Of a DNA stretch of 64,000 nt, positions 43,611-51,703 are shown piece by piece. Source of the stretch: Hungatella sp. (GTDB lineage Bacteria; Bacillota; Clostridia; Lachnospirales; Lachnospiraceae); contig JAAWBS010000046.1 in assembly GCA_022792815.1 (NCBI GenBank), positions 38,779-102,778 of the forward strand, given 5' to 3'. The position numbers and the translations under genes were made by a program. The notes beneath the pieces are model-generated. The model made no database searches. It had not been told where the DNA came from and saw only the letters and a list, made by a program, of their open reading frames with translations. The stretch's first letter is position 1. Each line of letters begins with the position of its first letter.

Positions 43611-43656
43611 AAACGGGTATACTCTTAGAGAATCAAAGAAAGGAGTATACCCGTTT
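43611..43656 (+). promoter_or_regulatory. 14-bp perfect inverted repeat covering the SASP ribosome site
   Basis: AAACGGGTATACTC (43611-43624) pairs perfectly with GAGTATACCCGTTT (43643-43656) over an 18-nt loop. The AAAGGAG ribosome-binding site straddles the loop and the 3' arm, and the SASP ATG is 3 nt after the stem. It may be the terminator of the PadR operon, a translational lock, or both. Confidence 0.6.
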
Positions 43657-43659
43657 ATT

Positions 43660-43893
43660 ATGCCGAAAAAGAAAAATGAAAAACCATTTGATCCGGCCAG
43701 TTTAAAGAAGCCGGAGGAACTGCTGAAATTTGAGATCGCCACGGAGTTGGGACTCAGTGACAAGGTGATGGAACAGGGGTGGCGCAGCCTTACCGCCAAG
43801 GAGAGCGGAAGGATCGGCGGCCTCATGACCAAGCGGAAGCGGGAGATGAAGCAGGAGGCGCTGAAGGATACATTGAGAGAGGAACTGGAATAG
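43660..43893 (+). CDS. Alpha/beta-type small acid-soluble spore protein (divergent)
   Basis: A DNA-protecting protein of the dormant spore. The 77-residue product has the GPR-protease site context LKFEIATELGL and the second signature GWRSLTAKESGRIGGLMTKR, matching alpha/beta SASPs. It has an unusually Lys/Pro-rich start (MPKKKNEKPFDPASLKKPEE) and an acidic end. The only plausible ribosome site, AAAGGAG, is 14 nt away and inside a hairpin. An upstream frame start at 43492 is rejected. I could not confirm a sigma-G promoter. Confidence 0.8.
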   Translation: MPKKKNEKPFDPASLKKPEELLKFEIATELGLSDKVMEQGWRSLTAKESGRIGGLMTKRKREMKQEALKDTLREELE

Positions 43894-43987
43894 GGAATTT
43901 GGGGCTAGCCATAGAGCCGGCGGCTTGGTACAATGGTATCGGAGCGTGTCTCAAAAGAGATCAGAACCTTTCAGAGGAGAACAGCAC

Positions 43988-45901
43988 ATGCAGACAGAAG
44001 GACTGAGAGAGGGATATACGACTGGGACCTGTGCCGCCGCCGCTGCAGCGGCGGCGGCCTGGTATCTGTTTACCGGACAGGAGAGAGACAGGTTCTCGGT
44101 AACCCTGCCGGGAGGGGGAACGGCAGTCTTAAAGACGGAGCGGCTGGCGGGAGGCTTTGGAGACTGGGAGGAGAAAGGGGCCTGGTTTTTCGTGTGCAAG
44201 GACGCGGGAGATGACCCGGATGTGACCAACCGTGCCTTGATCTGCAGTTCGGTGGAGGAGATCCAGGGAGGAGAAGAGATAGGGGCAGAGGGGATTGGCC
44301 GGTATCATTCGGAGCGATTCCCCTTTTTGTGGCTCACGGGGGGGCCGGGCATCGGCGTGGTCACCAGGCCGGGGCTGTCCTGTCCTCCCGGTTTCTACGC
44401 CATCAATCCCGTGCCGCGGGACATGATCTTCGGACAGGTGGGACAGATGTGTGAGGAGCTGGGAATCAGAGGAAAGTATCTGATCCGTTTAGGGGTGCCG
44501 GGAGGCCAGGCGCTGGCAAAGAAGACATTTAATCCGCGGCTGGGAGTGGAGGGCGGAATCTCCATCTTGGGAACCAGCGGCATCGTCAGGCCTATGAGCG
44601 AACAGGCCCTCAAGGATACCATAGGCCTGGAGATACATATGAGAGCAGAGGCGGGGGAGGACTCCCTCATCCTGGTGCCGGGCAATTATGGGGAGCGTTT
44701 TCTGCGGGATACCTTCGGCATCCCGGTGGGAACGGCGGTGTGCTGCAGCAATTTCGCGGCGGATGCCATACGGATGGCGGTCAGGGAGAAGAGAAAGAGG
44801 ATTCTGTTTGCGGGACATATGGGCAAGCTTGTGAAGATTGCAGGCGGGGCAGAGAACACCCATTCTCAATACGGGGACAGGCGGATGGAGATCCTGGCAG
44901 AAAGCCTGGATCGATGCCGCCAGGCGGGAAAGATTCCGCCTTTGGAGGAGGAAGAGGGGGCGCGGCAGAGACAGCGGCTTCTGGACTGCAATACCACCGA
45001 GGAGGCAGCGGCATTTCTCTGGGAGGAGGGCCTTGGAAAAATCGTGATGGAGGATGTGACCGGACGGATCTGGGAGCAGATGAATCGATGGGGGCAGGGG
45101 AAAACAGAGATTCAGGTGCTGACATTTTCTTCCGTTTACGGTATACTTGGCGTGAGCAGCGGATGGAAGGCTATGATGGAAGAATGGAGAGAGGCCAAGA
45201 TGAGAGGAACATTATACGGTGTAGGAGTAGGGCCGGGAGATCCGGAGGATATGACCCTGAAGGCGGTGCGGCTGCTTAAGCAGTGTCCGGTGACAGCCAT
45301 TCCAAAGAAGGATCCCGCCGGCTGCGTCTCCTATCAGACAGCCAGAAAGGCAGTGCCGGAGCTGGCAGACAAGGAGCTTCTGTGTATCGACGTGCCTATG
45401 ACGAAGGATTTGGCTCTGAACAGGAGCAAATACGAGGAGGGAGCCAGGCAGATCGCAGAATATCTGCGCAGGGGAAAGGATGTGGCGCTGTTGACCCTGG
45501 GAGATGCCACAATCTATGCCAGCGATATGTATCTGGCCCGGGCCGTGGAGGCCATGGGATTTCAGGTGGAGTTTGCAAACGGAGTTCCGTCTTTCTGCGG
45601 TGCGGCGGCCAGACTCAGAGTGTCTCTGGGGGAGAGGAAGGAGCAGATTCACATTCTCCCCGGGTCTTATGATATGGAGGAGGGGCTGGGACTTCCCGGG
45701 GTCAAGATTCTCATGAAGATGGGCAAATCCTACGGGGAGGTAAAGGAGAGACTTTCCCGAGGGGATCATCAGGTCTTTATGGCAGAGAACTGCGGGATGG
45801 ATGGGGAACGGCTGTACCGCTCTTTTCAGGATCTTCCGGATCAGGCGGGATATTACTCCCTGATGATCGTAAAGGACGGGGGAGAAGGGGAGGATACATA
45901 G
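43988..45901 (+). CDS. cbiD: Fused CbiD-CbiL: cobalt-precorrin-5B C1-methyltransferase and cobalt-factor II C20-methyltransferase
   Basis: A 637-residue bifunctional enzyme of anaerobic cobalamin synthesis. Residues 1 to about 400 are CbiD (GLREGYTTGTCAAAAAAAAA, then GPGIGVVTRPGL, ILGTSGIVRPMSEQALKDTI and HMGKLVKIAGGAENTHSQYGD). From residue 405 a CbiL/CobI SAM-methyltransferase follows (GTLYGVGVGPGDPEDMTLKAVRLL, ALLTLGDATIYASDMYLA, ENCGMDGERLYRSF). An internal ATG at 45200 could give free CbiL. The chosen start has an AGAGGAGA site; a frame extension to 43925 is rejected. It is the first cob gene, and no B12 riboswitch is visible before it. Confidence 0.92.
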   Translation: MQTEGLREGYTTGTCAAAAAAAAAWYLFTGQERDRFSVTLPGGGTAVLKTERLAGGFGDWEEKGAWFFVCKDAGDDPDVTNRALICSSVEEIQGGEEIGAEGIGRYHSERFPFLWLTGGPGIGVVTRPGLSCPPGFYAINPVPRDMIFGQVGQMCEELGIRGKYLIRLGVPGGQALAKKTFNPRLGVEGGISILGTSGIVRPMSEQALKDTIGLEIHMRAEAGEDSLILVPGNYGERFLRDTFGIPVGTAVCCSNFAADAIRMAVREKRKRILFAGHMGKLVKIAGGAENTHSQYGDRRMEILAESLDRCRQAGKIPPLEEEEGARQRQRLLDCNTTEEAAAFLWEEGLGKIVMEDVTGRIWEQMNRWGQGKTEIQVLTFSSVYGILGVSSGWKAMMEEWREAKMRGTLYGVGVGPGDPEDMTLKAVRLLKQCPVTAIPKKDPAGCVSYQTARKAVPELADKELLCIDVPMTKDLALNRSKYEEGARQIAEYLRRGKDVALLTLGDATIYASDMYLARAVEAMGFQVEFANGVPSFCGAAARLRVSLGERKEQIHILPGSYDMEEGLGLPGVKILMKMGKSYGEVKERLSRGDHQVFMAENCGMDGERLYRSFQDLPDQAGYYSLMIVKDGGEGEDT

Positions 45902-46660
45902 ATGGTTTATTTTGTAGGCGCAGGTCCGGGGGCTCCGGATCTGATTACCGTGAGAGGGCAGAGGCTTCTGGCGGAGGCTCAGGTGGTGATCTACGCCGGC
46001 TCTCTGGTCAACCGCCGGCTTTTGGAGGGGACCGTGGAGGGGTGCGAGATCTATGACAGTGCATTTATGACGCTGGAAGAGGTGATGGAAGTGATCACCC
46101 GGGCAGAGAAAGAGCACAAGACTACAGTCAGACTCCACACAGGAGACCCCTGCCTCTATGGGGCCATTCGGGAGCAGATGGACTGTTTGGACAGCAGCGG
46201 CATCCCCTACGAGGTATGTCCCGGGGTCAGCTCCTTTTGCGGCGGAGCAGCAGCCATGAAGATGGAATATACCCTGCCGGCCGTGTCACAGAGTGTGGTG
46301 ATCACCCGGATGGCAGGGAGAACACCGGTGCCGGAGCGGGAATCCATCGCCTCCTTTGCCGCCCACAGGGCTACCATGGTGATCTTTTTGAGCGCAGGGA
46401 TGTTAAAAGAGCTTTCACAAGAGCTGGTGCGGGGCGGTTATGAGCAGGACACACCGGCCGCCGTCGTCTACAAGGCCACCTGGCCGGAGGAGAAGACCCT
46501 CCTGTGCACGGTGGGGACCATGGCGGAGACAGCAAAGAGAGAGGGGATCACAAAGACTGCCTTGATTCTGGTGGGGGATGCGGTAGGACAGAAGTCTTAT
46601 GACCGCTCCAGACTGTATGACCCGGAATTTACCACGGGATACCGGAGAGGAAGGGAATAG
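45902..46660 (+). CDS. cbiF: Cobalt-precorrin-4 C11-methyltransferase
   Basis: SAM-dependent tetrapyrrole methyltransferase acting on ring C11. The 252-residue product has the CbiF/CobM start VYFVGAGPGAPDLITVRGQRLL and VIYAGSLVN, then RLHTGDPCLYGAIREQMD, CPGVSSFCGGAAAMKMEYTLP and the TRMAGRTPVPERE segment specific to this enzyme. It begins on the base after the cbiDL stop. Confidence 0.95.
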   Translation: MVYFVGAGPGAPDLITVRGQRLLAEAQVVIYAGSLVNRRLLEGTVEGCEIYDSAFMTLEEVMEVITRAEKEHKTTVRLHTGDPCLYGAIREQMDCLDSSGIPYEVCPGVSSFCGGAAAMKMEYTLPAVSQSVVITRMAGRTPVPERESIASFAAHRATMVIFLSAGMLKELSQELVRGGYEQDTPAAVVYKATWPEEKTLLCTVGTMAETAKREGITKTALILVGDAVGQKSYDRSRLYDPEFTTGYRRGRE

Positions 46661-46663
46661 AGG

Positions 46664-47773
46664 ATGGAAGGAAAGAGGGCAGCGCTGATCAGCTTCACGG
46701 ACAGAGGAGGCAGCTTAAACCTCAGGCTGTCCCGGGCGCTGACAGGGGAGGGCTATCGGTGTGCCTGCTATGAAAAGAGGGGCTCGGGGCAGGAGGGTTC
46801 GGGGGAATCCGGCCTTTTGCGTGTGGAGGAATCCGTAGGCCGGTGGACCGCAGGCAGGTTCGGCGACTCGGACTGTCTGATCTTTATCGGAGCCATGGGG
46901 ATCGCCGTCCGCTCCATAGCTCCCTGCATCAGAGATAAGTGGACGGACCCGGCGGTGGTGGTCATAGACGAGGCGGGACAGTTCGCCATCTCTGTGCTGT
47001 CCGGACATGCAGGAGGGGCCAACGAACTGGCTGTTTCTGCCTCGCAGATTTTGGGGGCAGTCCCGGTGGTCACCACGGCCACGGATGTGAACCGAAGATT
47101 TGCGGTGGACGTATTTGCGGTGAAAAACCGCCTGGAGATCACGGACCGGACTCTGGCCAAGGAGATCTCGGCAGAGATCCTGGCAGGAGGGCGAATCGGC
47201 GTGTTCAGCGACTACCCTCTAAAGGGGCCATGGCCTGACGAGCTGACACCGAACCGGCGGCAGGCAAAAAATGTCCGGATCAGCCGGCGGATTCAGGGGA
47301 GTCTGAAGGAAGACACCAGGGACACAGGGGAGGGCACAGATGGACCGGGGACCGTGCTGACCTTGGTTCCCAGAGTCATCCATGTGGGAGTCGGCTGCCG
47401 AAGGGGAACTCCGGGGCAGCAGCTTCTCGGGGCGGTTTTTCAGGTGTTGAGCCGATATGACTGCAGTCCTGCGGCTGTAGCCGCCGTGGCCAGCATCGAT
47501 TTAAAACAGGAAGAGCCGGGACTTTTGTGGCTGGCAGAGCAGCTGAAGACAGCCTTTCGCACCTACAGCGCCGGAGAATTGGCCCGGGTGGAGGGCATCT
47601 TTGAGGAGTCGGATTTTGTGAGGAGCGTGACAGGGGTGGGAAACGTCTGTGAGCGGGCAGCCAAAAGGAGTGTCCTGGAGACAGGACAGGGAGTCCGGAT
47701 GCTCTGCCCCAGACAAGTGGTGTGCGGGGTGACGGTGGCTTTGGCGGAGGAAGCTTGGAAAGGAATATTGTGA
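46664..47773 (+). CDS. cbiG: Cobalt-precorrin 5A hydrolase
   Basis: Opens the lactone and releases the C20 fragment as acetaldehyde in the anaerobic pathway. The 369-residue product has the CbiG N-terminal and central regions (CLIFIGAMGIAVRSIAPCIRDKWTDPAVVVIDEAG, VLSGHAGGANELAV, VVTTATDVNRRFAVDVFA). The C-terminal domain starts with HVGVGCRRGTPGQQLL and ends with VCERAAKRS. A charged linker (about 205-235) joins them. It is 3 bp after cbiF. Confidence 0.93.
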   Translation: MEGKRAALISFTDRGGSLNLRLSRALTGEGYRCACYEKRGSGQEGSGESGLLRVEESVGRWTAGRFGDSDCLIFIGAMGIAVRSIAPCIRDKWTDPAVVVIDEAGQFAISVLSGHAGGANELAVSASQILGAVPVVTTATDVNRRFAVDVFAVKNRLEITDRTLAKEISAEILAGGRIGVFSDYPLKGPWPDELTPNRRQAKNVRISRRIQGSLKEDTRDTGEGTDGPGTVLTLVPRVIHVGVGCRRGTPGQQLLGAVFQVLSRYDCSPAAVAAVASIDLKQEEPGLLWLAEQLKTAFRTYSAGELARVEGIFEESDFVRSVTGVGNVCERAAKRSVLETGQGVRMLCPRQVVCGVTVALAEEAWKGIL

Positions 47774-47776
47774 GAC

Positions 47777-48514
47777 ATGGATGAAAAGAGATTGTACGTG
47801 GTGGGAATCGGCCCGGGGGACTATGAACAGATGACCATGAAGGCAGCGGGCGCCTTAAACCGCAGCCGGATCGTGGTGGGATATACGGTCTATGTGGACC
47901 TGGTGAGGGAGCATTTCCCGGGAAAGGAATATCTGACCACCCCCATGACGAAGGAGGTGGACCGGTGCCGGACGGCGTTTCAGAAGGCCCGGGAGGGGAA
48001 TACGGTCTCTGTGGTGTGCAGCGGGGATCCGGGGATCTACGGCATGGCCGGGCTCGTGCTGGAGCTGGCGGGGGAATATCCGGAGGTTTCTGTGGAGGTC
48101 ATCCCCGGAGTCACGGCGGCATGCGCGGGGGCAGCCGTCTTAGGAGCGCCGTTGTGCCATGATTTTGCGGTGATCAGCCTGAGCGATCGGCTGACTTCCA
48201 AGGATCTGATCGAAAAGCGGCTGGAGTGCGCCGCCATGTCGGACATGGTGATCTGCCTTTATAATCCCTCCAGCAGGCAGAGAGCGGACTACGTCGGCTG
48301 GGCCTGCCGGGTGGTGAGTCGATACCGCAGGCCCGACACCAGCTGCGGTCTGGCGAGGCAGATCGGAAGGCAGGGGCAGTCTGTGGAGATCATGACCCTG
48401 AAGGAGCTGGAAGAGGCCCGGACCGACATGTTCACCACCGTGTATATCGGAAGCTCCGGGACCCGGGTCCTGGATGAACGGCTTGTCACTCCCAGGGGAT
48501 ACCGCCATGTGTAG
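47777..48514 (+). CDS. cbiH: Cobalt-precorrin-3 C17-methyltransferase
   Basis: Methylates C17 and drives ring contraction in the anaerobic pathway. The 245-residue product has the CbiH/CobJ marks LYVVGIGPGDYEQMTMKAAGAL, VVGYTVYVDLV, VCSGDPGIYGMAGLVLE, VIPGVTAACAGAAVLGAPLCHDFAVISLSD and LYNPSSRQRADY. It overlaps the next gene by 8 bp. Confidence 0.95.
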   Translation: MDEKRLYVVGIGPGDYEQMTMKAAGALNRSRIVVGYTVYVDLVREHFPGKEYLTTPMTKEVDRCRTAFQKAREGNTVSVVCSGDPGIYGMAGLVLELAGEYPEVSVEVIPGVTAACAGAAVLGAPLCHDFAVISLSDRLTSKDLIEKRLECAAMSDMVICLYNPSSRQRADYVGWACRVVSRYRRPDTSCGLARQIGRQGQSVEIMTLKELEEARTDMFTTVYIGSSGTRVLDERLVTPRGYRHV

Positions 48515-49931
48515 GGTCATCCTCTTCGGGGGGACAGGGGAGGGGCGGTTTCTGGCAGACTACTGCAGCCGCCATGAGATCCCGACCCTGGTCTGTGTGG
48601 CCTCCGGCTACGGAGCCGATCTGGTACCGGAGTCAGGGAGCGTCAAGGTTCATACAGGGGCCATGGATGAGGAGGAGATGGAGGCTCTTCTGGACAGACA
48701 GAAGCCGACTGTGGTGGTAGATGCCACCCATCCCTATGCGTCCCTCGTGACGGAGAATATCCGGCAGGCCTGCAGACATCGCTGCGTCCCGTATGTGAGA
48801 GTGTCCAGGGAGAAGGAAGGGGAAGGGAAGACCGGCGCCGGGACGGTGTGGGTGGACACGGCCTCAGAGGCACTCTCTTATCTGGCCGACAAAGAGGGCA
48901 ACATCCTTTTTGCCACAGGGAGCCGGACTCTGCCGTGCTTTGTCGGGATCCCGGGCTTTAGGGAGCGAGTTTTTGTCCGGGTGCTTCCGGATGAGGAGGT
49001 CATAAGACAGTGTAAAAGCCTGGGACTCTCCGGGCGGCAGATCATTGCCATGCAGGGGCCCTTTTCTGCGGAGATGAATCGGGCGATGCTGAAGATGACT
49101 GAGGCCAGGTATCTGGTGACCAAGGAGTCGGGGAGAGCCGGCGGATTCCCTGAGAAGCTGGAGGCCGCCGCCTGTCTGGGGATCACGGCGGTGGTGATCG
49201 GAAGGCCGAAGGAAAGAGAGGGCATCGGTCTGGAGGAGGCCGTCAGGCTTTTGGCGCCCCTTGGCAGGCACTTAAGGCGCAGGGTCTTTCTGGTGGGAAT
49301 CGGGGGAGGCCCGGGTCAGCTGACACAGGAGGCAGAGAGCTGTATCCGCCAGGCGGACGGAGTGGCGGGAGCCAGGCGGATGGTGGAGAGCGCGTCCCAA
49401 CTGTGTGCCGGAAAGGCGGTGAAGGTTTCCTACAAACCGGAGGAGATCCTGGGGTGGCTGAGAGAAAATCCCCAGATCGAACAGGCGGCGGTTCTGTACT
49501 CGGGAGATACGGGGTTCTACAGCGGGGCCAAGGTCATGGCAGAGTGTCTGAACCGGTATCCCGAGGATTATCAGGTGTCCATGGTGCCGGGCATCTCCAC
49601 GATGTCCCTCCTCTGTGCCAGGCTGATGACCGGTTGGGAGGATATCTGTCCGGCCAGTCTCCACGGCAGGAATCCGGACCTGAAGAAGATTCTGCAGGGA
49701 CACAGGCGGGTATTTCTTCTTCTGGGGGGAGAAAATCCGGTGGAGGAGCTGTGCAAAACCCTTCTGGCGTACGGATTTGACCAGATCAGGATGACAGTCG
49801 GAGTATCTCTGTCCTACCCGGAGGAAACCGTGATAACCGGAAGGCCGGGAGAGCTTGTGGGACAGGAGATTCACGGATTATGTGCCGTGCTTTTGGAGCA
49901 GGGGGAAGGGGGAACATGCTATGAGGGATGA
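48507..49931 (+). CDS. cbiJ: Fused CbiJ-CbiE: cobalt-precorrin-6A reductase and cobalt-precorrin-7 C5-methyltransferase
   Basis: A 474-residue two-domain enzyme. Residues 1 to about 250 are the CbiJ/CobK reductase (CRVILFGGTGEGRFLADYC, VVVDATHPYASLVTENIRQAC, VTKESGRAGGFPEKLEAA). From about residue 256 a CbiE methyltransferase follows (VFLVGIGGGPGQLTQEAESCI, VLYSGDTGFYSGAKVM, MVPGISTMSLLCARLM). CbiE is more often fused to CbiT, which is a separate gene here. ATG 48507 follows AGGGGAT. It overlaps cbiT by 11 bp. Confidence 0.92.
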   Translation: MCRVILFGGTGEGRFLADYCSRHEIPTLVCVASGYGADLVPESGSVKVHTGAMDEEEMEALLDRQKPTVVVDATHPYASLVTENIRQACRHRCVPYVRVSREKEGEGKTGAGTVWVDTASEALSYLADKEGNILFATGSRTLPCFVGIPGFRERVFVRVLPDEEVIRQCKSLGLSGRQIIAMQGPFSAEMNRAMLKMTEARYLVTKESGRAGGFPEKLEAAACLGITAVVIGRPKEREGIGLEEAVRLLAPLGRHLRRRVFLVGIGGGPGQLTQEAESCIRQADGVAGARRMVESASQLCAGKAVKVSYKPEEILGWLRENPQIEQAAVLYSGDTGFYSGAKVMAECLNRYPEDYQVSMVPGISTMSLLCARLMTGWEDICPASLHGRNPDLKKILQGHRRVFLLLGGENPVEELCKTLLAYGFDQIRMTVGVSLSYPEETVITGRPGELVGQEIHGLCAVLLEQGEGGTCYEG

Positions 49932-50502
49932 GTGGTTTATCCGGGGCGACGTGCCCATGACAAAGAGTGAGGTGCGGGCGGTGTCCGTCTCCAAGCTGGA
50001 GCTGCCCTGTGACGGGGTGCTCTATGATGTGGGGGCCGGAACCGGTTCCGTGGCTATCGAGGCGTCCAGGCTTCTCACCGAAGGAAGGGTCTATGCCGTC
50101 GAGAGAAATCCGGAGGCTCTTAGCCTGATCGCCGAGAACCGGGCCCGGTTTCAAGCGGACAATATCACGGTGGTCTGTGGGGAGGCTCCCAAGGCCTTAG
50201 AAGGCCTTGAAAGGCCAAGCCATGTGTTCCTGGGCGGAAGCGGAGGACAGATGGAAGAGATCCTGAAGGAGATCCTTGAGAGAAACCCTGCTGTCCGGAT
50301 CGTGGCCAATGTGATCGCCCTGGAAAGCCTCTGTGAAATCCTGAACCTGGCAGGGCGCTATGGCCTGGAGACGGAGGTGGTGTCGGTGCAGGTGGCCAGG
50401 GCCAGGAAGACAGGGGCCTACCACCTGATGCAGGGACAGAATCCGGTGTACGTCATAGCCATGGAGCGGGGAGAGAGAAAAGAGGGAGGTGAAGGACATT
50501 GA
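49921..50502 (+). CDS. cbiT: Cobalt-precorrin-6B C15-methyltransferase (decarboxylating)
   Basis: A class I SAM methyltransferase that methylates C15 and decarboxylates the C12 acetate. The 193-residue product has DEWFIRGDVPMTKSEVRAV, the SAM motif LYDVGAGTGSVAIEAS, YAVERNPEALSLI and VFLGGSGGQMEEIL. The start within the end of cbiJE follows GGGGGAA; a longer frame from 49855 is rejected. It overlaps cobT by 4 bp. Confidence 0.94.
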   Translation: MRDEWFIRGDVPMTKSEVRAVSVSKLELPCDGVLYDVGAGTGSVAIEASRLLTEGRVYAVERNPEALSLIAENRARFQADNITVVCGEAPKALEGLERPSHVFLGGSGGQMEEILKEILERNPAVRIVANVIALESLCEILNLAGRYGLETEVVSVQVARARKTGAYHLMQGQNPVYVIAMERGERKEGGEGH

Positions 50503-51569
50503 GGCTGGAGGAGAGGCTGGAACAGATCAGACCGGTATCGTCGGAGGCTATGGAGCAGGCCAGGAGGCGCTGGAGCCATGTGGCAAAACCGCTGGGCAGC
50601 TTAGGCCTTTTGGAGGATGCGGTGGTGAAGATCGCGGGGATCCAGGGGCAGGAGAGGATCTGTACAGACGGCAAAGCCCTGGTGATCATGTGCGCCGACA
50701 ACGGCGTGGTGGCGGAGGGAGTCACCCAGACCGGCCAGGAGGTGACGGCAGTGGTGACGGAGAATTTCACCAGGGGCACTTCCTGTGTCTGTATGATGGC
50801 AGAGAGGGCGGGAGTCCGTGTGTTTCCTGTGGACATCGGGGTGGCGGGTGAGCTTGACGGCTGCGGCAGTGTCTATCCTCTGCTCCGGAGGAAGGTGGCA
50901 TACGGCACGAAAAATCTCTGCCGGGAGCCGGCCATGACCAGAGAGGAGACTCTGCAGGCCATAGAGACGGGCATCTTGCTGGTGGGACAGTTAAAGAGCC
51001 AGGGATACCGAATCGTGGCGGCAGGAGAGATGGGAATCGGCAACACCACCACAGCCGCCGCCCTGTCGTCGGTTCTTCTGGGGGCAGACCCGGATCTTCT
51101 CACCGGAAGGGGGGCAGGCCTGTCGGATCAGGGGCTTGAGAGGAAGCGCCTGGTGATTCGGCAGGCAATCTCCCTTCACAGGCCGGATCCAAGGGATGCG
51201 GTGGATACACTCTCCAAGGTGGGAGGACTGGACTTGTCCGGGATCGCAGGTGTGTGTCTGGGCGGGGCCGTCTATCGGATTCCGGTGATCCTGGACGGGG
51301 TCATCACGGCGGCAGCGGCCCTGGCGGCCTGTACTCTCTGCGGCCATGTGAGGGACTATCTCATCCCCTCCCACGTGTCGGCAGAACCGGCAGGGAGGCT
51401 GATCCTGGAGAAGCTGGGGCTTGCAGCCCCCATCGACGGGGGACTGTGCCTGGGAGAGGGAACGGGAGCCATGGCCTATGTTCCCATGCTGTCCATGGCA
51501 GCAGATATCTATCTTCACATGAGCACCTTTGAGGAGATTCAGATAGAAGAATACCGCCCATTTGGTTAA
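50499..51569 (+). CDS. cobT: Nicotinate-nucleotide--dimethylbenzimidazole phosphoribosyltransferase
   Basis: Activates the lower-ligand base as its alpha-ribotide. The 356-residue product starts at TTG 50499 after a good GGGAGGTGA site. It has the CobT marks KPLGSLGLLEDAVVKIAGIQ, VIMCADNGVVAEGVTQTG, EMGIGNTTTAAALSSVLLG, LTGRGAGLSDQGLERK and SHVSAEPAGRLILEKLGL. The base used cannot be read from the sequence; no bza/bluB gene is nearby. Confidence 0.94.
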   Translation: MRLEERLEQIRPVSSEAMEQARRRWSHVAKPLGSLGLLEDAVVKIAGIQGQERICTDGKALVIMCADNGVVAEGVTQTGQEVTAVVTENFTRGTSCVCMMAERAGVRVFPVDIGVAGELDGCGSVYPLLRRKVAYGTKNLCREPAMTREETLQAIETGILLVGQLKSQGYRIVAAGEMGIGNTTTAAALSSVLLGADPDLLTGRGAGLSDQGLERKRLVIRQAISLHRPDPRDAVDTLSKVGGLDLSGIAGVCLGGAVYRIPVILDGVITAAAALAACTLCGHVRDYLIPSHVSAEPAGRLILEKLGLAAPIDGGLCLGEGTGAMAYVPMLSMAADIYLHMSTFEEIQIEEYRPFG

Positions 51570-51571
51570 TC

Positions 51572-51600
51572 TTGTTATTTCCAAAAGGCTGTGATAGAAT
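51572..51600 (+). promoter_or_regulatory. Possible internal promoter before cobU
   Basis: TTGTTA (51572-51577), a 17-bp spacer and TAGAAT (51595-51600) lie in the only sizeable gap (134 bp) of the cob operon. Downstream, TTCAAAATCC can pair with GGATTTTGGA (about 51623-51662), giving a small structured leader. Confidence 0.5.
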
Positions 51601-51703
51601 GATGATACCAGGAGCGAAAGGTTCAAAATCCGAAGGGGTTTGCCTGGAAGAGGATTTTGGACTTTGAGCCCTGCCTAATACATGAAAAGAGGAGTCAGAC
51701 AGT

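Noticed and set aside
43492..43893. Longer version of the SASP with an extended N-terminus
   Set aside because: It would overlap pspC and read through the 14-bp hairpin; SASPs are short and the match begins only near 43660.
43894..43987. Cobalamin riboswitch before cbiDL
   Set aside because: The gap is too short and lacks the B12 box; no such element was seen by eye elsewhere in the window either.
45212..46138. 308-codon - strand frame spanning cbiDL and cbiF
   Set aside because: Crosses two firmly identified genes and has a His/Leu/Pro-rich composition typical of antisense reading.
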